DNA from: Clavibacter sp. B3I6
GTDB lineage: Bacteria > Actinomycetota > Actinomycetes > Actinomycetales > Microbacteriaceae
Reading direction: 5' to 3'
DNA length: 64,000 nucleotides
NCBI RefSeq assembly: GCF_030816895.1
Contig: NZ_JAUSYL010000001.1
Coordinates: forward strand, 2,046,001-2,110,000
Shown here: positions 45,075-54,180 of the stretch, piece after piece
How the letters are laid out: each line of letters starts with the position of its first letter
Position numbering within the stretch: position 1 is the stretch's first letter
Position numbers and translations under genes: made by a program
Notes under the pieces: generated by a model
Told to the model about the DNA's origin: nothing
Databases searched by the model: none
What the model saw: only the letters and a program-made list of their open reading frames with translations

Positions 45075-45887
45075 TCAGCTCGCCCGCCCGCCGGCCAGCG
45101 CGGGCGCGGCGGCGAGGAGGGAGCGGAGGTCGGCGACGTCGTCGGGGACGCATCGGCCGTGGGCGGCGTCGCGGGCGAGGCGCATCGCGGTGCGATGGCC
45201 CGACTCGAAGACGACGGGGAGGTCCTCGCGGCCGGCGGCGTCGGTGACGCTCGCGCGGCCGGGCGCCGCCGTGTCCGGCGCCGGGAGGGCGACGTGCGCG
45301 GCGCGGTCGCCGACGACGAGGCGGAACGTGGCGCACCGGTGGGCGTGGGCCGTGACCACCGCGCTGACGATCACCTGCACTCCCGAGGCGGAGGTGCCGG
45401 AGAGCATCAGGTGGTCGGGCGTCCGGGCGAGCGGCGCGAGCGCGGTGAGGGGCGAGCCGAGCAGCGCCTGCGCGGTGAGCGCGAGGGCGCGGGCGGGGCC
45501 CTCGAGGTCGTCCCCGTCGGCGAGCGTGGCGCGCGCCTCGAGCAGGGCGCCCGGGGCGGCGAGGCGGTGGATCCGCGGGGCCACCCGGCGCACGGCCTCG
45601 TCGTGCCGCCACGGCACGTCGAGCACCACGGGCACGCCGGTCGCGGCGAGGACGGCGAGCTCCTCGTCGTCCGCGGCGCCGGGGGCGAGCACGAGCAGGG
45701 CGCGGGCCCCGGCGCGGGCGGCGGCGGTCGCGCGGCCGGCCCAGCCGGGGGTGCCCGCGACCACGACCACGTCGCCCGCCTCCTCCGTGCGGCGGAAGGA
45801 CTCCGGCAGGGAGGCGAGCGTCGCGGCCGCCGTGCCCGCGTGCGCCGGCGACGCGGCGGGGTCGATGAGGAGGGTGAGGGCGGTCAT
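45075..45887 (-). CDS. Unknown protein encoded in sugar ABC / Gfo-Idh operon
   Basis: 270-residue soluble protein, alanine- and leucine-rich, with alternating alpha/beta character in the first half (DVVVVAGTPGWAGR, ARALLVLAPG, VPVVLDVPW) that suggests a Rossmann-like fold. The second half contains SGVQVIVSAVVTAHAHRCATFRLVVGDRAAHVALPAPD. Its start overlaps the dehydrogenase stop by four bases, so it is probably made in equal amounts with that enzyme. I recognise no family; a partner or accessory of the dehydrogenase is possible. Confidence 0.7.
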   Translation of the reverse strand: MTALTLLIDPAASPAHAGTAAATLASLPESFRRTEEAGDVVVVAGTPGWAGRATAAARAGARALLVLAPGAADDEELAVLAATGVPVVLDVPWRHDEAVRRVAPRIHRLAAPGALLEARATLADGDDLEGPARALALTAQALLGSPLTALAPLARTPDHLMLSGTSASGVQVIVSAVVTAHAHRCATFRLVVGDRAAHVALPAPDTAAPGRASVTDAAGREDLPVVFESGHRTAMRLARDAAHGRCVPDDVADLRSLLAAAPALAGGRAS

Positions 45888-46957
45888 GCCGCGACCTCCG
45901 TCCGGGAGGCGCGGACGGCGTCGCCGTCCGCCCGGATGAGCACCGAGGCCTGCTCGGCGATGTCGATCGCGAGCCCAAGGTCGGCGAGGAGCACGTCCAT
46001 CGGCACCGGCTCCGCGGCACCCGTGATCACGTCGTGCACGTGCTCCCACTCGCGGATGTAGCCGTTGTCGGGGAACGGGCCCCAGCCGGTGGTGCTGCGG
46101 GCGTCCGTGAGGGCGGCGGTGCTGGATCCGGCGTGCACGTAGGAGAGGGAGAAGTCGAGGTGGAGCGAGCGGTCGCGGGCGACGGCGTCGAGCGTCCACT
46201 CGGGATCCCAGGACGCGCCGCCGATGCCGTGCACCTCGAGGACGCTCTCGCCGACCATCGCGACGATCTCGTAGCCCCACGGCCGGAGGGCGCGCGCGCT
46301 GAGGACCCGGGGCGGCGCGTCGGGCAGGAGCCGGCGGGCGAGCGGGAGGTCGTGGATCGCGAGGCCGAGCACGCCGCCGCTGACGGCGGCCGCGCGCGCC
46401 TCGACGTCGGGCTCGCCCGCCGCGCGGGGAGCCGGTCGGCCGACGATCTCGGTGGCGGAGTCCTCGGAGTCGGGGTTCGGCGGGATGACGGCCGAGATCC
46501 GGACGGTGTGCGGCGCGCTGCCGGTGGCCTCCCACGCGTCGACCGCGGCGATCCAGGCGGGGTCGAACGCGTGCATCGTGCCGACGACCACGGGCACGCC
46601 GTGCTCGGCGGAGGCGCGGGCGATGGCCCGGCCCTCCTCGACGGAGACGGCGAGCGGCTTCTCGCAGAGGACGGCGCGCTTGCCCGCCCGGCACGCGGCG
46701 ATGACCTGCTCCGCGTGGAAGCGGTTCGGGCTGCCGATGACGACCACGGCGACCTCGGGATCCGCGATGAGCGCGTCCGCGTCGGTCGAGTGCCGGGCTC
46801 CGGCCCGGGCCGCGACCTGCTCGGCGACGGCCGCGTCGACGTCCATCACGTGGACGACCCGGAAGCGGTCGGGCATGCGCGCCAACGTCGGCAGGTGGAT
46901 CGCCTGCCCTACCGGTCCGGCCCCGATCAGGCCCACACCGAACACCTCTTCGCCCAC
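45884..46957 (-). CDS. Gfo/Idh/MocA-family oxidoreductase
   Basis: 357-residue NAD(P)-dependent dehydrogenase-like protein. Nucleotide-binding motif GVGLIGAGPVGQAIHLP near residue 7, CEKPLAVS near 96 with the conserved lysine, and a substrate-side LGLAIHDLPLARRL. First gene of the minus-strand sugar operon and divergent from a TetR regulator. It likely modifies the imported sugar or polyol. Confidence 0.87.
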   Translation of the reverse strand: MGEEVFGVGLIGAGPVGQAIHLPTLARMPDRFRVVHVMDVDAAVAEQVAARAGARHSTDADALIADPEVAVVVIGSPNRFHAEQVIAACRAGKRAVLCEKPLAVSVEEGRAIARASAEHGVPVVVGTMHAFDPAWIAAVDAWEATGSAPHTVRISAVIPPNPDSEDSATEIVGRPAPRAAGEPDVEARAAAVSGGVLGLAIHDLPLARRLLPDAPPRVLSARALRPWGYEIVAMVGESVLEVHGIGGASWDPEWTLDAVARDRSLHLDFSLSYVHAGSSTAALTDARSTTGWGPFPDNGYIREWEHVHDVITGAAEPVPMDVLLADLGLAIDIAEQASVLIRADGDAVRASRTEVAA

Positions 46958-47066
46958 GACGCCCTCGTCCCTAGCTGATCACCGCACGACGAATGCTGAC
47001 GCACCGTTTACGGTTGAGTCACCATACGTCCGGGCCCATGGAGGCACAAGAGGGAGCAACGAGATC

Positions 47067-47816
47067 GTGACCGAGTCGAGAAGCGCCGCCCCGGAGCGCC
47101 GCGGGTCCGCGGGGCCGGAGGAAAACTTTCCGCGCGCTGATGCGGATGAGAGCGCGGCCACGGGATCGGCCGCCGGTCCTGGTTCGTCGGCCCGCGGCCC
47201 GTACTCGACGGGTGTGCGGCGACGCGCGGAGATCGTCGCCGCGGCCGTGCGCGTGTTCGGCATCCGGGGCTACGGCGCGGCCACCATCAAGGAGATCGCC
47301 GACGAGGTGGGCGTCTCCCCCGCGGCCGTGCTCCGCTACTACCGCAAGGAGGAGCTGCTCACCGAGGTCCTCCGCCAGTGGGACCGCCAGCAGCCGTTCG
47401 TCTCCGACGCCGCCCCGGGCCTCCCGGCGCTCCGCGCCTTCGTCGACCTCATGCAATACCACGTGGAGCACCGCGGCTTCCTCGAGCTGTACCTGACGTT
47501 CGCGACCGAGACCAGCGACGCGACCCATCCCGCGCACGTCTACATGCGCGGTCGCTACGCGCGGACGATCGCGCAGATCCGACGCCGGATCGCCGAGGCC
47601 GTGGACCTCGGCCAGGTGCCGCCGCTGGACGACGCGACCCTCGACTACGAGGCCGCGTGCTTCCTCGCGATCCTCGACGGGCTCGAGATCCAGTGGATCC
47701 ACAATCCGCGCATCGACCTGCCGGCGCTCGTCGGCGAGTACGTGGAGCAGTCGATCGCGCGCTGGCGCGGAGGCACGCGGGCGGCGGTGCCGCCCGGCTC
47801 CGCGTCCTGGGACTGA
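47067..47816 (+). CDS. TetR-family transcriptional regulator
   Basis: 249 residues with a long, low-complexity N-terminal extension (about 45 residues rich in Ala, Ser, Gly) before the helix-turn-helix (GYGAATIKEIADEVGVSPAAVLRYYRKEELL, about 70-100). It is divergent from the sugar operon at 46957 across 109 bp and is its likely regulator. The GTG start at 47067 follows AGAGGGAG. An A/T-richer patch (CCGTTTACGGTTGAGTCACC, near 47007) is the probable promoter/operator zone. Confidence 0.83.
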   Translation: MTESRSAAPERRGSAGPEENFPRADADESAATGSAAGPGSSARGPYSTGVRRRAEIVAAAVRVFGIRGYGAATIKEIADEVGVSPAAVLRYYRKEELLTEVLRQWDRQQPFVSDAAPGLPALRAFVDLMQYHVEHRGFLELYLTFATETSDATHPAHVYMRGRYARTIAQIRRRIAEAVDLGQVPPLDDATLDYEAACFLAILDGLEIQWIHNPRIDLPALVGEYVEQSIARWRGGTRAAVPPGSASWD

Positions 47817-47874
47817 ACGGAGCCGGGCCGGGCCGGGCCGGGCCAAGACCCGCTGGATGCGCCGGACGGACGCG

Positions 47875-49416
47875 CTAGTGCGCGACCACGCCCTCCGGCA
47901 GCGGCTCCGTCGGGCGCCGCACGAAGAAGGACGCCACGATGGCGGCGAGCGAGATGAAGCCGCCGATCATGAAGGCCGCCTGCACGCCGGCCGCGGTCGC
48001 GGAGACCTCGGACATGCCGTCCTCCAGGCCGCCGACCGTCGTCGTGGTGAGCACCGTGACGAACAGGGCCGTGCCGACCGCGCCCGCGAGCTGCTGCATC
48101 GTCGAGACCGTCGCGCTGCCGTGCGAGTAGAGGCGCGGGGGCAGGGAGCCGAGGGCCGAGGTGAACAGCGGCGTGAACATGAGCGCGAGGCCCGCGTTCA
48201 GCACCAGGTGCACGGCGATGACCCAGCCGATGGACGTGCCCTCGTGCAGCATCGCGGTCATGCCCCAGAGGGCGATGGAGACGATGATCGCGCCGGGGAT
48301 CACGAGCGGGCGCGGCCCGACGCGGTCGAAGAGGCGGCCGACGTACGGCGACATGACGGCCATGAGCGCGCCGCCGGGGAGCAGCAGCAGGCCGGTCTCG
48401 AGTGTGCCGAGCTCCAGCACGTTCTGCAGGTAGAGCGGCAGGACGATGAGGCTGCCGAACAGCGCCATCATCATGATCGCGACCATGATGATCGACACCG
48501 TGAACGGGCGGCTGCGGAACGTGCGGAGGTCCATGAGCGCCCGGTCGTCGCGCTGCAGCGAGACCTGGCGAGCGATGAACGCGGCGAGCGCGAGCGCGCC
48601 GACGGTGATCGGGACCCAGAGCGGCAGGGGCGCGGCGCCCTCGGCCGACTCGCCCAGGCTGCTGAGGCCGTAGATGAGCCCGCCGAACGCGAGCGTGGAG
48701 AGCACGAGGGAGAGGATGTCGAACGGGAGCTTCCGCGGGGTGGTGAGGTTCGTGATCCTCCAGAGGCCCAGCCCCAGCGCGACGAGCGCGATGGGCAGGA
48801 CGATCCAGAACATCCAGCGCCACGACAGCGAGCTGAGGATGAGGCCGGACACCGTCGGGCCGATCGCCGGGGCGACCGCGATGACGATGGAGATGATGCC
48901 CATGAGCCGGCCGCGGCGGGCGGCGGGCACCAGGTTGAGGACGGTCGTGAACAGCAGCGGCAGCATGATCGCCGTGCCGCTGGCCTGCACGACGCGGCCG
49001 ACGAGGAGCACGCCGAAGCCCGGAGAGACGGCCGCGATGAGCGTGCCGGCCGAGAACAGCGTCATGGCGGCGCCGAAGACCTGGCGCGTCGAGAAGCGCT
49101 GGAGGATGAAGCCGGTCGCGGGGATCACGACGGCCATGGTCAGCATGAAGCCGGTGGTGAGCCACTGCGCGGTGGCCGTGGTGATGTCGAGGTCGGCCAT
49201 GAGGCTCGGGAGCGCGACGCTCATGATCGTCTCGTTGAGGATCACGACGAAGGCGGCGACGACCAGCAGGCCGATGACGAGGCCGGCGCCCTGCGGCAGG
49301 CGCTCGTCCTCGGGGGTGGCGCCGCGGTCGGCGGCGGCGTGGGCGGTGGTCGGCAGGGTCGCGTCGGCCGGGCGGCGGGCGTCGCGCGCGGTGTCGGCGG
49401 AGGGCGGCGTGGTCAT
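47875..49416 (-). CDS. DHA2-family MFS multidrug efflux transporter
   Basis: 513 residues, 14 predicted membrane helices, as in EmrB/QacA-type proton antiporters. Marks include LNETIMSVALPSLMADL in helix 1, the motif-A loop FSTRQVF, and the motif-C-like AIGPTVSGLILSSLSWRWMFWI. It expels hydrophobic compounds from the membrane. GGAGAA precedes ATG 49416. It is divergent from a TetR gene, the usual arrangement for drug-inducible pumps. Confidence 0.9.
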   Translation of the reverse strand: MTTPPSADTARDARRPADATLPTTAHAAADRGATPEDERLPQGAGLVIGLLVVAAFVVILNETIMSVALPSLMADLDITTATAQWLTTGFMLTMAVVIPATGFILQRFSTRQVFGAAMTLFSAGTLIAAVSPGFGVLLVGRVVQASGTAIMLPLLFTTVLNLVPAARRGRLMGIISIVIAVAPAIGPTVSGLILSSLSWRWMFWIVLPIALVALGLGLWRITNLTTPRKLPFDILSLVLSTLAFGGLIYGLSSLGESAEGAAPLPLWVPITVGALALAAFIARQVSLQRDDRALMDLRTFRSRPFTVSIIMVAIMMMALFGSLIVLPLYLQNVLELGTLETGLLLLPGGALMAVMSPYVGRLFDRVGPRPLVIPGAIIVSIALWGMTAMLHEGTSIGWVIAVHLVLNAGLALMFTPLFTSALGSLPPRLYSHGSATVSTMQQLAGAVGTALFVTVLTTTTVGGLEDGMSEVSATAAGVQAAFMIGGFISLAAIVASFFVRRPTEPLPEGVVAH

Positions 49417-49552
49417 GGGTTCTCCGGGAGTGGATGGCGGGCACGCGCGACGCTGCGGGGCTGGATGGGGCCGGATGTCAGATTCGGACCTTCTGGCAGT
49501 CTATGACACAATCGGCGTCGACGGCAGACGCCGGACGGACGGCAGGTGACGG

Positions 49553-50191
49553 GTGGACGAAGCGAGCGGGATCGCCGGCGCGGGGCTCCGCGAGCGACGG
49601 CGCATGGCCACCACCACCGAGATCACCGAGGCCGCGCTCTCCCTCTTCGAGCAGCGGGGCATGGCGGCCACCACGATCCACGACATCGCGCAGGCCGCCG
49701 GCGTCTCCGACCGCACGTGCTTCCGCTACTTCCCCAGCAAGGAGGAGTCGGTCCTCACGCTCCACCCGGTGTTCGACGCGCCGCTCGACGCCTGGCTCGC
49801 CGACGTCGACCGCGGATCCGCGCCGCTCCCCCAGCTCGAGGCCGTCTACGAGCGGGTGCTCGCCTCCCTCGACGGCGACCTCGCCGCCGTCGCGCACCAG
49901 CAGCTGCGCGTGCGGTGCCTCATGGCCGACGAGCCGCAGCTGCGGGCGACGGCCGTCTCCCTCGACGCCACGCGCTCGTGGGAGCTGGCCGAGCGGATCA
50001 CGCACGCGTTCGGCGGCCGCATCACGGCGCAGGAGGCGCGGCTCGTCACCGAGCTCGCGGGCGTCGCGGTGCGCGCGGCCTTCGACGAGTGGGCGGATGC
50101 GCGCACCGCGGGCCTCGACGCGACCCTCGTCGCGTCCTTCGCGGCGGTGCGGCGCCGCCTGCGCGACATCGCGGGGACCTGCGCAGCCTGA
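49553..50191 (+). CDS. TetR-family transcriptional regulator of the DHA2 pump
   Basis: 212 residues. N-terminal helix-turn-helix GMAATTIHDIAQAAGVSDRTCFRYFPSKEESVL (about 36-68) and a helical C-terminal ligand domain. It faces the efflux gene across 136 bp that include an A/T-richer stretch around 49470-49512 with weak dyads (CAGA...TCTG and TGTCA...TGACA). It likely represses the pump until a substrate binds. The GTG start is the only start giving the full N-terminus. Confidence 0.87.
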   Translation: MDEASGIAGAGLRERRRMATTTEITEAALSLFEQRGMAATTIHDIAQAAGVSDRTCFRYFPSKEESVLTLHPVFDAPLDAWLADVDRGSAPLPQLEAVYERVLASLDGDLAAVAHQQLRVRCLMADEPQLRATAVSLDATRSWELAERITHAFGGRITAQEARLVTELAGVAVRAAFDEWADARTAGLDATLVASFAAVRRRLRDIAGTCAA

Positions 50192-50252
50192 GCCGTCCGC
50201 GGCCGGCAGGTCCCGGAATGGCGCCGCCCGCCCTCCGAGCGCCCGCCCTCCC

Positions 50253-51560
50253 TCAGCCGAACAGGTTCGCGCGCAGTCCTCCCGCGGCCAGCTCGTCGCG
50301 GAGGATCCCGCGGCGGCGGAGCACGGGCACGAGGTCGTCGAGCATCCGGTGCAGCGTCACGGGGTGGAGGTCGCCGGAGAGCAGCAGGCCGTCGTTGTCG
50401 GCGTCGTCGCCCAGCTCCTCGACGAAGTCGGCGAACGCCTCCGCCGTGCCGACGAAGCCGGCCCGCTCGGCGACGAGGCCCTTCCGCGCCTTCCGGGTGA
50501 GCAGCTCCCGGAGCGGCGCGTCCTCGGTGCCGCCGTAGAGCCCGGCGATGGTGCCGTGCGAGACGTGCTCGCCGAAGACGCCGCGGTCGACGGGCCGGTC
50601 GAGGTCGAGGCCCGTGAGGTCGGTCTCCAGGTCGCTCGACCAGCCGAGCGCGATCGCCCGGAGCACGTCGTCGGAGGGGTGGCGCGAGGCGTCGACGACC
50701 CGTCGCGCCTCCTCCTCGCTCGGCACGATCTCGGGCTTCACGACGAAGAGGATCCGGATGTCCTCTGGCCCGCGGCCGTGCCGCGCCGCCGCCTCCAGGA
50801 CCTTCGCCCGGTACGCGAGCAGCTTCCCGGGCTCGAGCGGCGCGAGGCCGAGCTGCACGTCGGACTGGGTGCCCGCGAAGGACAGGCCGCGCGGGGATCC
50901 GCCGGGCGAGACGATCACCGGGTCGCCGTGCGCGGACGGCACGGCGTTGAGCGGGCCGTCGACGGAGAAGTGCTCCCCGCGGTGCTGGAACGCGTCGAGC
51001 AGCGCGCCGTCCGCGAAGCGGCCGGAGGCGGGATCCTCGACGAGCGCGCCGCCGTCCCAGCTGTGCCAGAGGCGGCGGACCACCTCCATCCACTCGTCGG
51101 CGCGGTCGTAGGCGCCGTCGTGCGAGAGCGGGTCGAGGCCCACGTGGCGGGCGCTGCCCACGTCGGTGACGAGGTTGATCCCGAACCGGCCGGCGCTCAG
51201 GTGCTGCAGCGTCTGCGCCTGCCGGGCGGCGAGGTACGGCGGCGTGATCCCGGCGTTCACGGTGGGCACCAGCCCGATCCGCTCGGTCGCCGCGAACAGC
51301 CACGGCGCGAGCAGCAGCGGGTCGTGCTTCGGGCCGCCGTACGCCCCGCGCACCCGGAGGTCGAGCGTCTCGGGCGAGCCGAGGGAGACGGCGTCCTCCA
51401 TCACGATCAGCTCGAAGCCCGCCTGCTCGAGCTCGCGGGCGGACTGCTGGTAGAGGCCGGGGCGGGTCCAGTCGTGGTTCCACTCGCGATACGGGTGGCC
51501 CCAGCCCTGCGGCCCGAAGCCGCGGGAGAGGAACCAGCCGAGGTGCTGGCGGCGGGCCAC
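50253..51560 (-). CDS. NtaA/DmoA-type flavin-dependent monooxygenase
   Basis: 435-residue member of the nitrilotriacetate monooxygenase group of luciferase-like enzymes, which use FMNH2 to cleave C-N or C-S bonds (relatives act on dimethyl sulfide or sulfone-type compounds). Typical segments are the aromatic N-terminus ending WNHDWTRPG, ELIVMEDAVSL, LVPTVNAGITPPYLAARQAQTLQHLSAGR near 95-125 and DVQLGLAPLEPGK. The GTG start at 51560 has GGGGAG upstream and lies two bases after the metY stop. Last gene of the sulfur operon; a sulfur substrate is inferred from context. Confidence 0.85.
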   Translation of the reverse strand: MARRQHLGWFLSRGFGPQGWGHPYREWNHDWTRPGLYQQSARELEQAGFELIVMEDAVSLGSPETLDLRVRGAYGGPKHDPLLLAPWLFAATERIGLVPTVNAGITPPYLAARQAQTLQHLSAGRFGINLVTDVGSARHVGLDPLSHDGAYDRADEWMEVVRRLWHSWDGGALVEDPASGRFADGALLDAFQHRGEHFSVDGPLNAVPSAHGDPVIVSPGGSPRGLSFAGTQSDVQLGLAPLEPGKLLAYRAKVLEAAARHGRGPEDIRILFVVKPEIVPSEEEARRVVDASRHPSDDVLRAIALGWSSDLETDLTGLDLDRPVDRGVFGEHVSHGTIAGLYGGTEDAPLRELLTRKARKGLVAERAGFVGTAEAFADFVEELGDDADNDGLLLSGDLHPVTLHRMLDDLVPVLRRRGILRDELAAGGLRANLFG

Positions 51561-51562
51561 CG

Positions 51563-52996
51563 TCAGCTCCCCGTCGCGGGCCGGGCGTCGCGGTCGCGCG
51601 TCGCGGGGAGGGCGCGCACGGCGGCCAGCCCGCGCTCGAGGTCGCGGAGGATGTCGGCGATGTCCTCGATGCCGATGGAGACGCGCAGGAGCCCCGGCCA
51701 GATCCCCGCCGCGTCGCGCTCCTCCGGGGTCCGGCCCGCGTGCGTGGTGGACGCGGGGTGCAGCACCAGCGAGCGCACGTCGCCGAGGTGCGTCATGCGG
51801 CTGAAGAGGCGCACCGCGTCGGTGAACGCCTCCGCCGCCGGCTCCCCGCCCGCGAGCGTGAACGAGAACACGGACCCCTGCCCGTCGGGCAGGTACCTCC
51901 GCGCCAGGTCGTGCGACGGGCTCGAGGGGAGGCCCGCGTAGTCGACCGACGACACCTCCGGCCGCGCCTCCAGGAAGCGCGCGACGGCGAGCGCGTTCGC
52001 CGAGTGCCGCTCGACGCGCAGCGACAGGGTCTCGATCCCCTGCCGCAGGAGGAACGAGCTGAACGGCGCCGGGGTCGGGCCGAAGCGGGACGCGACGACC
52101 TCGCGGGCGTACGCGATGAGGGCCCCGCGGCCGAAGCGGTCGGCCCAGCTGGCGCCGCCGAACGACCGCTCCGGCTGGTTCAGGTGCGGGAAGAGATCCG
52201 GCCGCGCGGCCCAGTCGAAGGTGCCGCCGTCGACGACCACTCCGCCGAGCACGGAGCCGTGGCCCGCGAGGAACTTGCTCGTGGAGTGCACGACGACGTC
52301 GGCGCCGTGCTCGATCGGGCGGAGCAGGTACGGGGTCGCGAGGGTGTCGTCGACCACGAACGGCAGGCCGTGCGCGTGCGCGACCTCCACGATGCCCGCG
52401 AGGTCGAGCAGGTCGTTCTTGGGGTTCGGGATGGGCTCGCCGAACAGCACGCGGGTGTCGGGGCCGATCCGGCGGGCCCACTCGTCGAGGTCGCGGTGGT
52501 CGTCCACGAAGTCGACCCCGATGCCCAGGCGGCCGAGGTTCTGCCGGAAGAGGCCGCGGTTGCCCTCGTAGATGCTGCTCGACGAGAGGATCCGGTCCCC
52601 GGCCTGCAGGATCGACAGCAGCGCGGTGGTCGTGGCGGCCTGGCCGCTCGCGACGAGGACCGCCTCGGTGCCGCCCTCGAGCTCGGCGAGCCGCTTCTCG
52701 ACCTCGTCGGTGGTCGGGTTGCCGTTGCGCGTGTACAGGTAGCCCTCGTCGACGCCGGCGAACCGGTCGCGGGCCTCGGCGAAGCTGTCGAACACGAAGC
52801 CGGCGGTGAGGTGCACGGGCGGCACGCGCGCGCCGTGGTCCGCGTCGAGCGGCGCGCCCGCGTGGATCTGGCGCGTGGCGAAGCCGACCGCGACCGGCGC
52901 GTCGGATGCCTCGGGCGCGGCGGGAGCGTCGGCCGCGGCGGGAGCGCCGGGCACGATCGGCGCGTCGGCCCGGTGGATCCCCTCGACGACGCTCAT
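51563..52996 (-). CDS. metY: O-acetylhomoserine sulfhydrylase
   Basis: 477-residue PLP enzyme that joins sulfide or methanethiol to O-acetylhomoserine, giving homocysteine or methionine. The PLP lysine is Lys241 in HSTSKFLAGHG. Other family marks: YTRNGNPTTDEVEKRLAELEGG near 88-110, SGQAATTTALLSI near 117 and SSSIYEGNRGLFRQNL near 138. An N-terminal alanine/proline-rich extension of about 35 residues is unusual and may mean a later true start. It overlaps the MetE-like gene upstream (ATGA). Confidence 0.9.
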   Translation of the reverse strand: MSVVEGIHRADAPIVPGAPAAADAPAAPEASDAPVAVGFATRQIHAGAPLDADHGARVPPVHLTAGFVFDSFAEARDRFAGVDEGYLYTRNGNPTTDEVEKRLAELEGGTEAVLVASGQAATTTALLSILQAGDRILSSSSIYEGNRGLFRQNLGRLGIGVDFVDDHRDLDEWARRIGPDTRVLFGEPIPNPKNDLLDLAGIVEVAHAHGLPFVVDDTLATPYLLRPIEHGADVVVHSTSKFLAGHGSVLGGVVVDGGTFDWAARPDLFPHLNQPERSFGGASWADRFGRGALIAYAREVVASRFGPTPAPFSSFLLRQGIETLSLRVERHSANALAVARFLEARPEVSSVDYAGLPSSPSHDLARRYLPDGQGSVFSFTLAGGEPAAEAFTDAVRLFSRMTHLGDVRSLVLHPASTTHAGRTPEERDAAGIWPGLLRVSIGIEDIADILRDLERGLAAVRALPATRDRDARPATGS

Positions 52997-54180
52997 GCGC
53001 CGAACACCCGGGTCGACGCGATGGCCGCGCCCTCGACGAGCGCGCCGAGCTTCGCCCAGGCCACGTCCTGCGCGACGAACTCGTAGCTGGCGAAGGTGGA
53101 GAGGCCGCAGTCGGTGCCGGCGATCACCCGGGCGGGGTCGCCGACGGCGTCGACGACCTCGAGGATCCGCTTCGCGATCACCTGCGGGTGCTCCAGGTAG
53201 TTGGTGGTCACGTCCACCACCCCCGGGATGAGGACGGCGCCCTCCGGCAGCGGGTGGTCGCGGAACGCGGGGGCCTCGTGCTGGTGCGCGGGGTTGCCGA
53301 GCGGGATGCTGAACGCGCCGACGCGCGCCCGGTACAGGTGCGGGAGCAGCACGTCGACGGGCACGTCGTCCTGGTGCGGACCCTGCCAGTTGCCCCAGCA
53401 GACGTGGAGGCGCACCCTCTCGGGCGGGATGTCGCGGATCGCGTGGTTGAGCGCGTCGACGTGCAGGTCGACCGCGGCGAGGAACTCGTCGAGCGTGGCG
53501 TCGCCGAACTGGATCACCCGCTCCATCGCGAGGTCGGGTGCGTCGAGCTGCAGGACGTGCCCGCGCGCGACGATGGCGTCGTACTCGGTCTTCAGCTGGT
53601 CGGCGAGCGCGAAGACGTACGCGCGGTCGTCGCCGTAGTGCGGGTTCGCGGCGTCGAGCAGCAGGGTCGTCGAGACGATGCCCGGGGTCGCCGCCGAGAA
53701 GAAGGTGCCCGCGGGCGCCAGGCCGCGGTCCGCCTGCACGGCGAGCTCGCGCGCGAAGCCGTCGAGGTCCTCCGTGATCCCGGCGAGCGTCGGGTCGTAC
53801 GTCAGGAGGCCCTGCGCGACCGGCGGATCCCAGACGCGCGCGACGTCGGCGCCCTCCACGATCTGCCGCGCCTGGAACGCCGCGTACTCGGGGAACTTCA
53901 GCGAATCGAGCGTGGGCTTCCGGTGGCCGGCGCCGCCGAACCCGTCGATCCGCTCCCGCACGTACGTCGAGAAGCCGACGCGCGGCACCTCGCCGTCGTT
54001 GACGATGTCGAGCCCGGTCTCGAGCTGCCGGCGCACGGTGTCGGCGACGGAGGAGGCGGTGACGGCCGCGAGCTCGTCCGCGTCGAACGGCCGGCGCTGG
54101 TCGCGGGCGACGAGCAGGCGGGTCAGCTCCGGCGTGCGCGGGAGGCTGCCGGCGTGCGTGGTCAGGATGCGGTCGGTCAT
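52993..54180 (-). CDS. Cobalamin-independent methionine synthase-family protein (MetE C-domain-like)
   Basis: 395-residue protein of the MetE/UROD-like fold. It starts TDRILTTHAGSLPRTPELTRLL and has the zinc-site segments RLHVCWGNWQG and AGTDCGLSTF plus a conserved LQLDAPDLAM. It lacks the N-terminal half of MetE, so it uses a different methyl donor or catalyses a related C-S reaction. It is distinct from mesD at 39.4 kb and lacks a DUF1852 partner. GAGGAG precedes ATG 54180, which overlaps the lyase gene's stop. Confidence 0.85.
   Translation of the reverse strand: MTDRILTTHAGSLPRTPELTRLLVARDQRRPFDADELAAVTASSVADTVRRQLETGLDIVNDGEVPRVGFSTYVRERIDGFGGAGHRKPTLDSLKFPEYAAFQARQIVEGADVARVWDPPVAQGLLTYDPTLAGITEDLDGFARELAVQADRGLAPAGTFFSAATPGIVSTTLLLDAANPHYGDDRAYVFALADQLKTEYDAIVARGHVLQLDAPDLAMERVIQFGDATLDEFLAAVDLHVDALNHAIRDIPPERVRLHVCWGNWQGPHQDDVPVDVLLPHLYRARVGAFSIPLGNPAHQHEAPAFRDHPLPEGAVLIPGVVDVTTNYLEHPQVIAKRILEVVDAVGDPARVIAGTDCGLSTFASYEFVAQDVAWAKLGALVEGAAIASTRVFGA

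Noticed and set aside
47821..47845. GGGCC tandem repeat after a TetR gene
   Set aside because: Simple GC-rich repeat at a gene end; no pairing or conserved spacing suggests a function.
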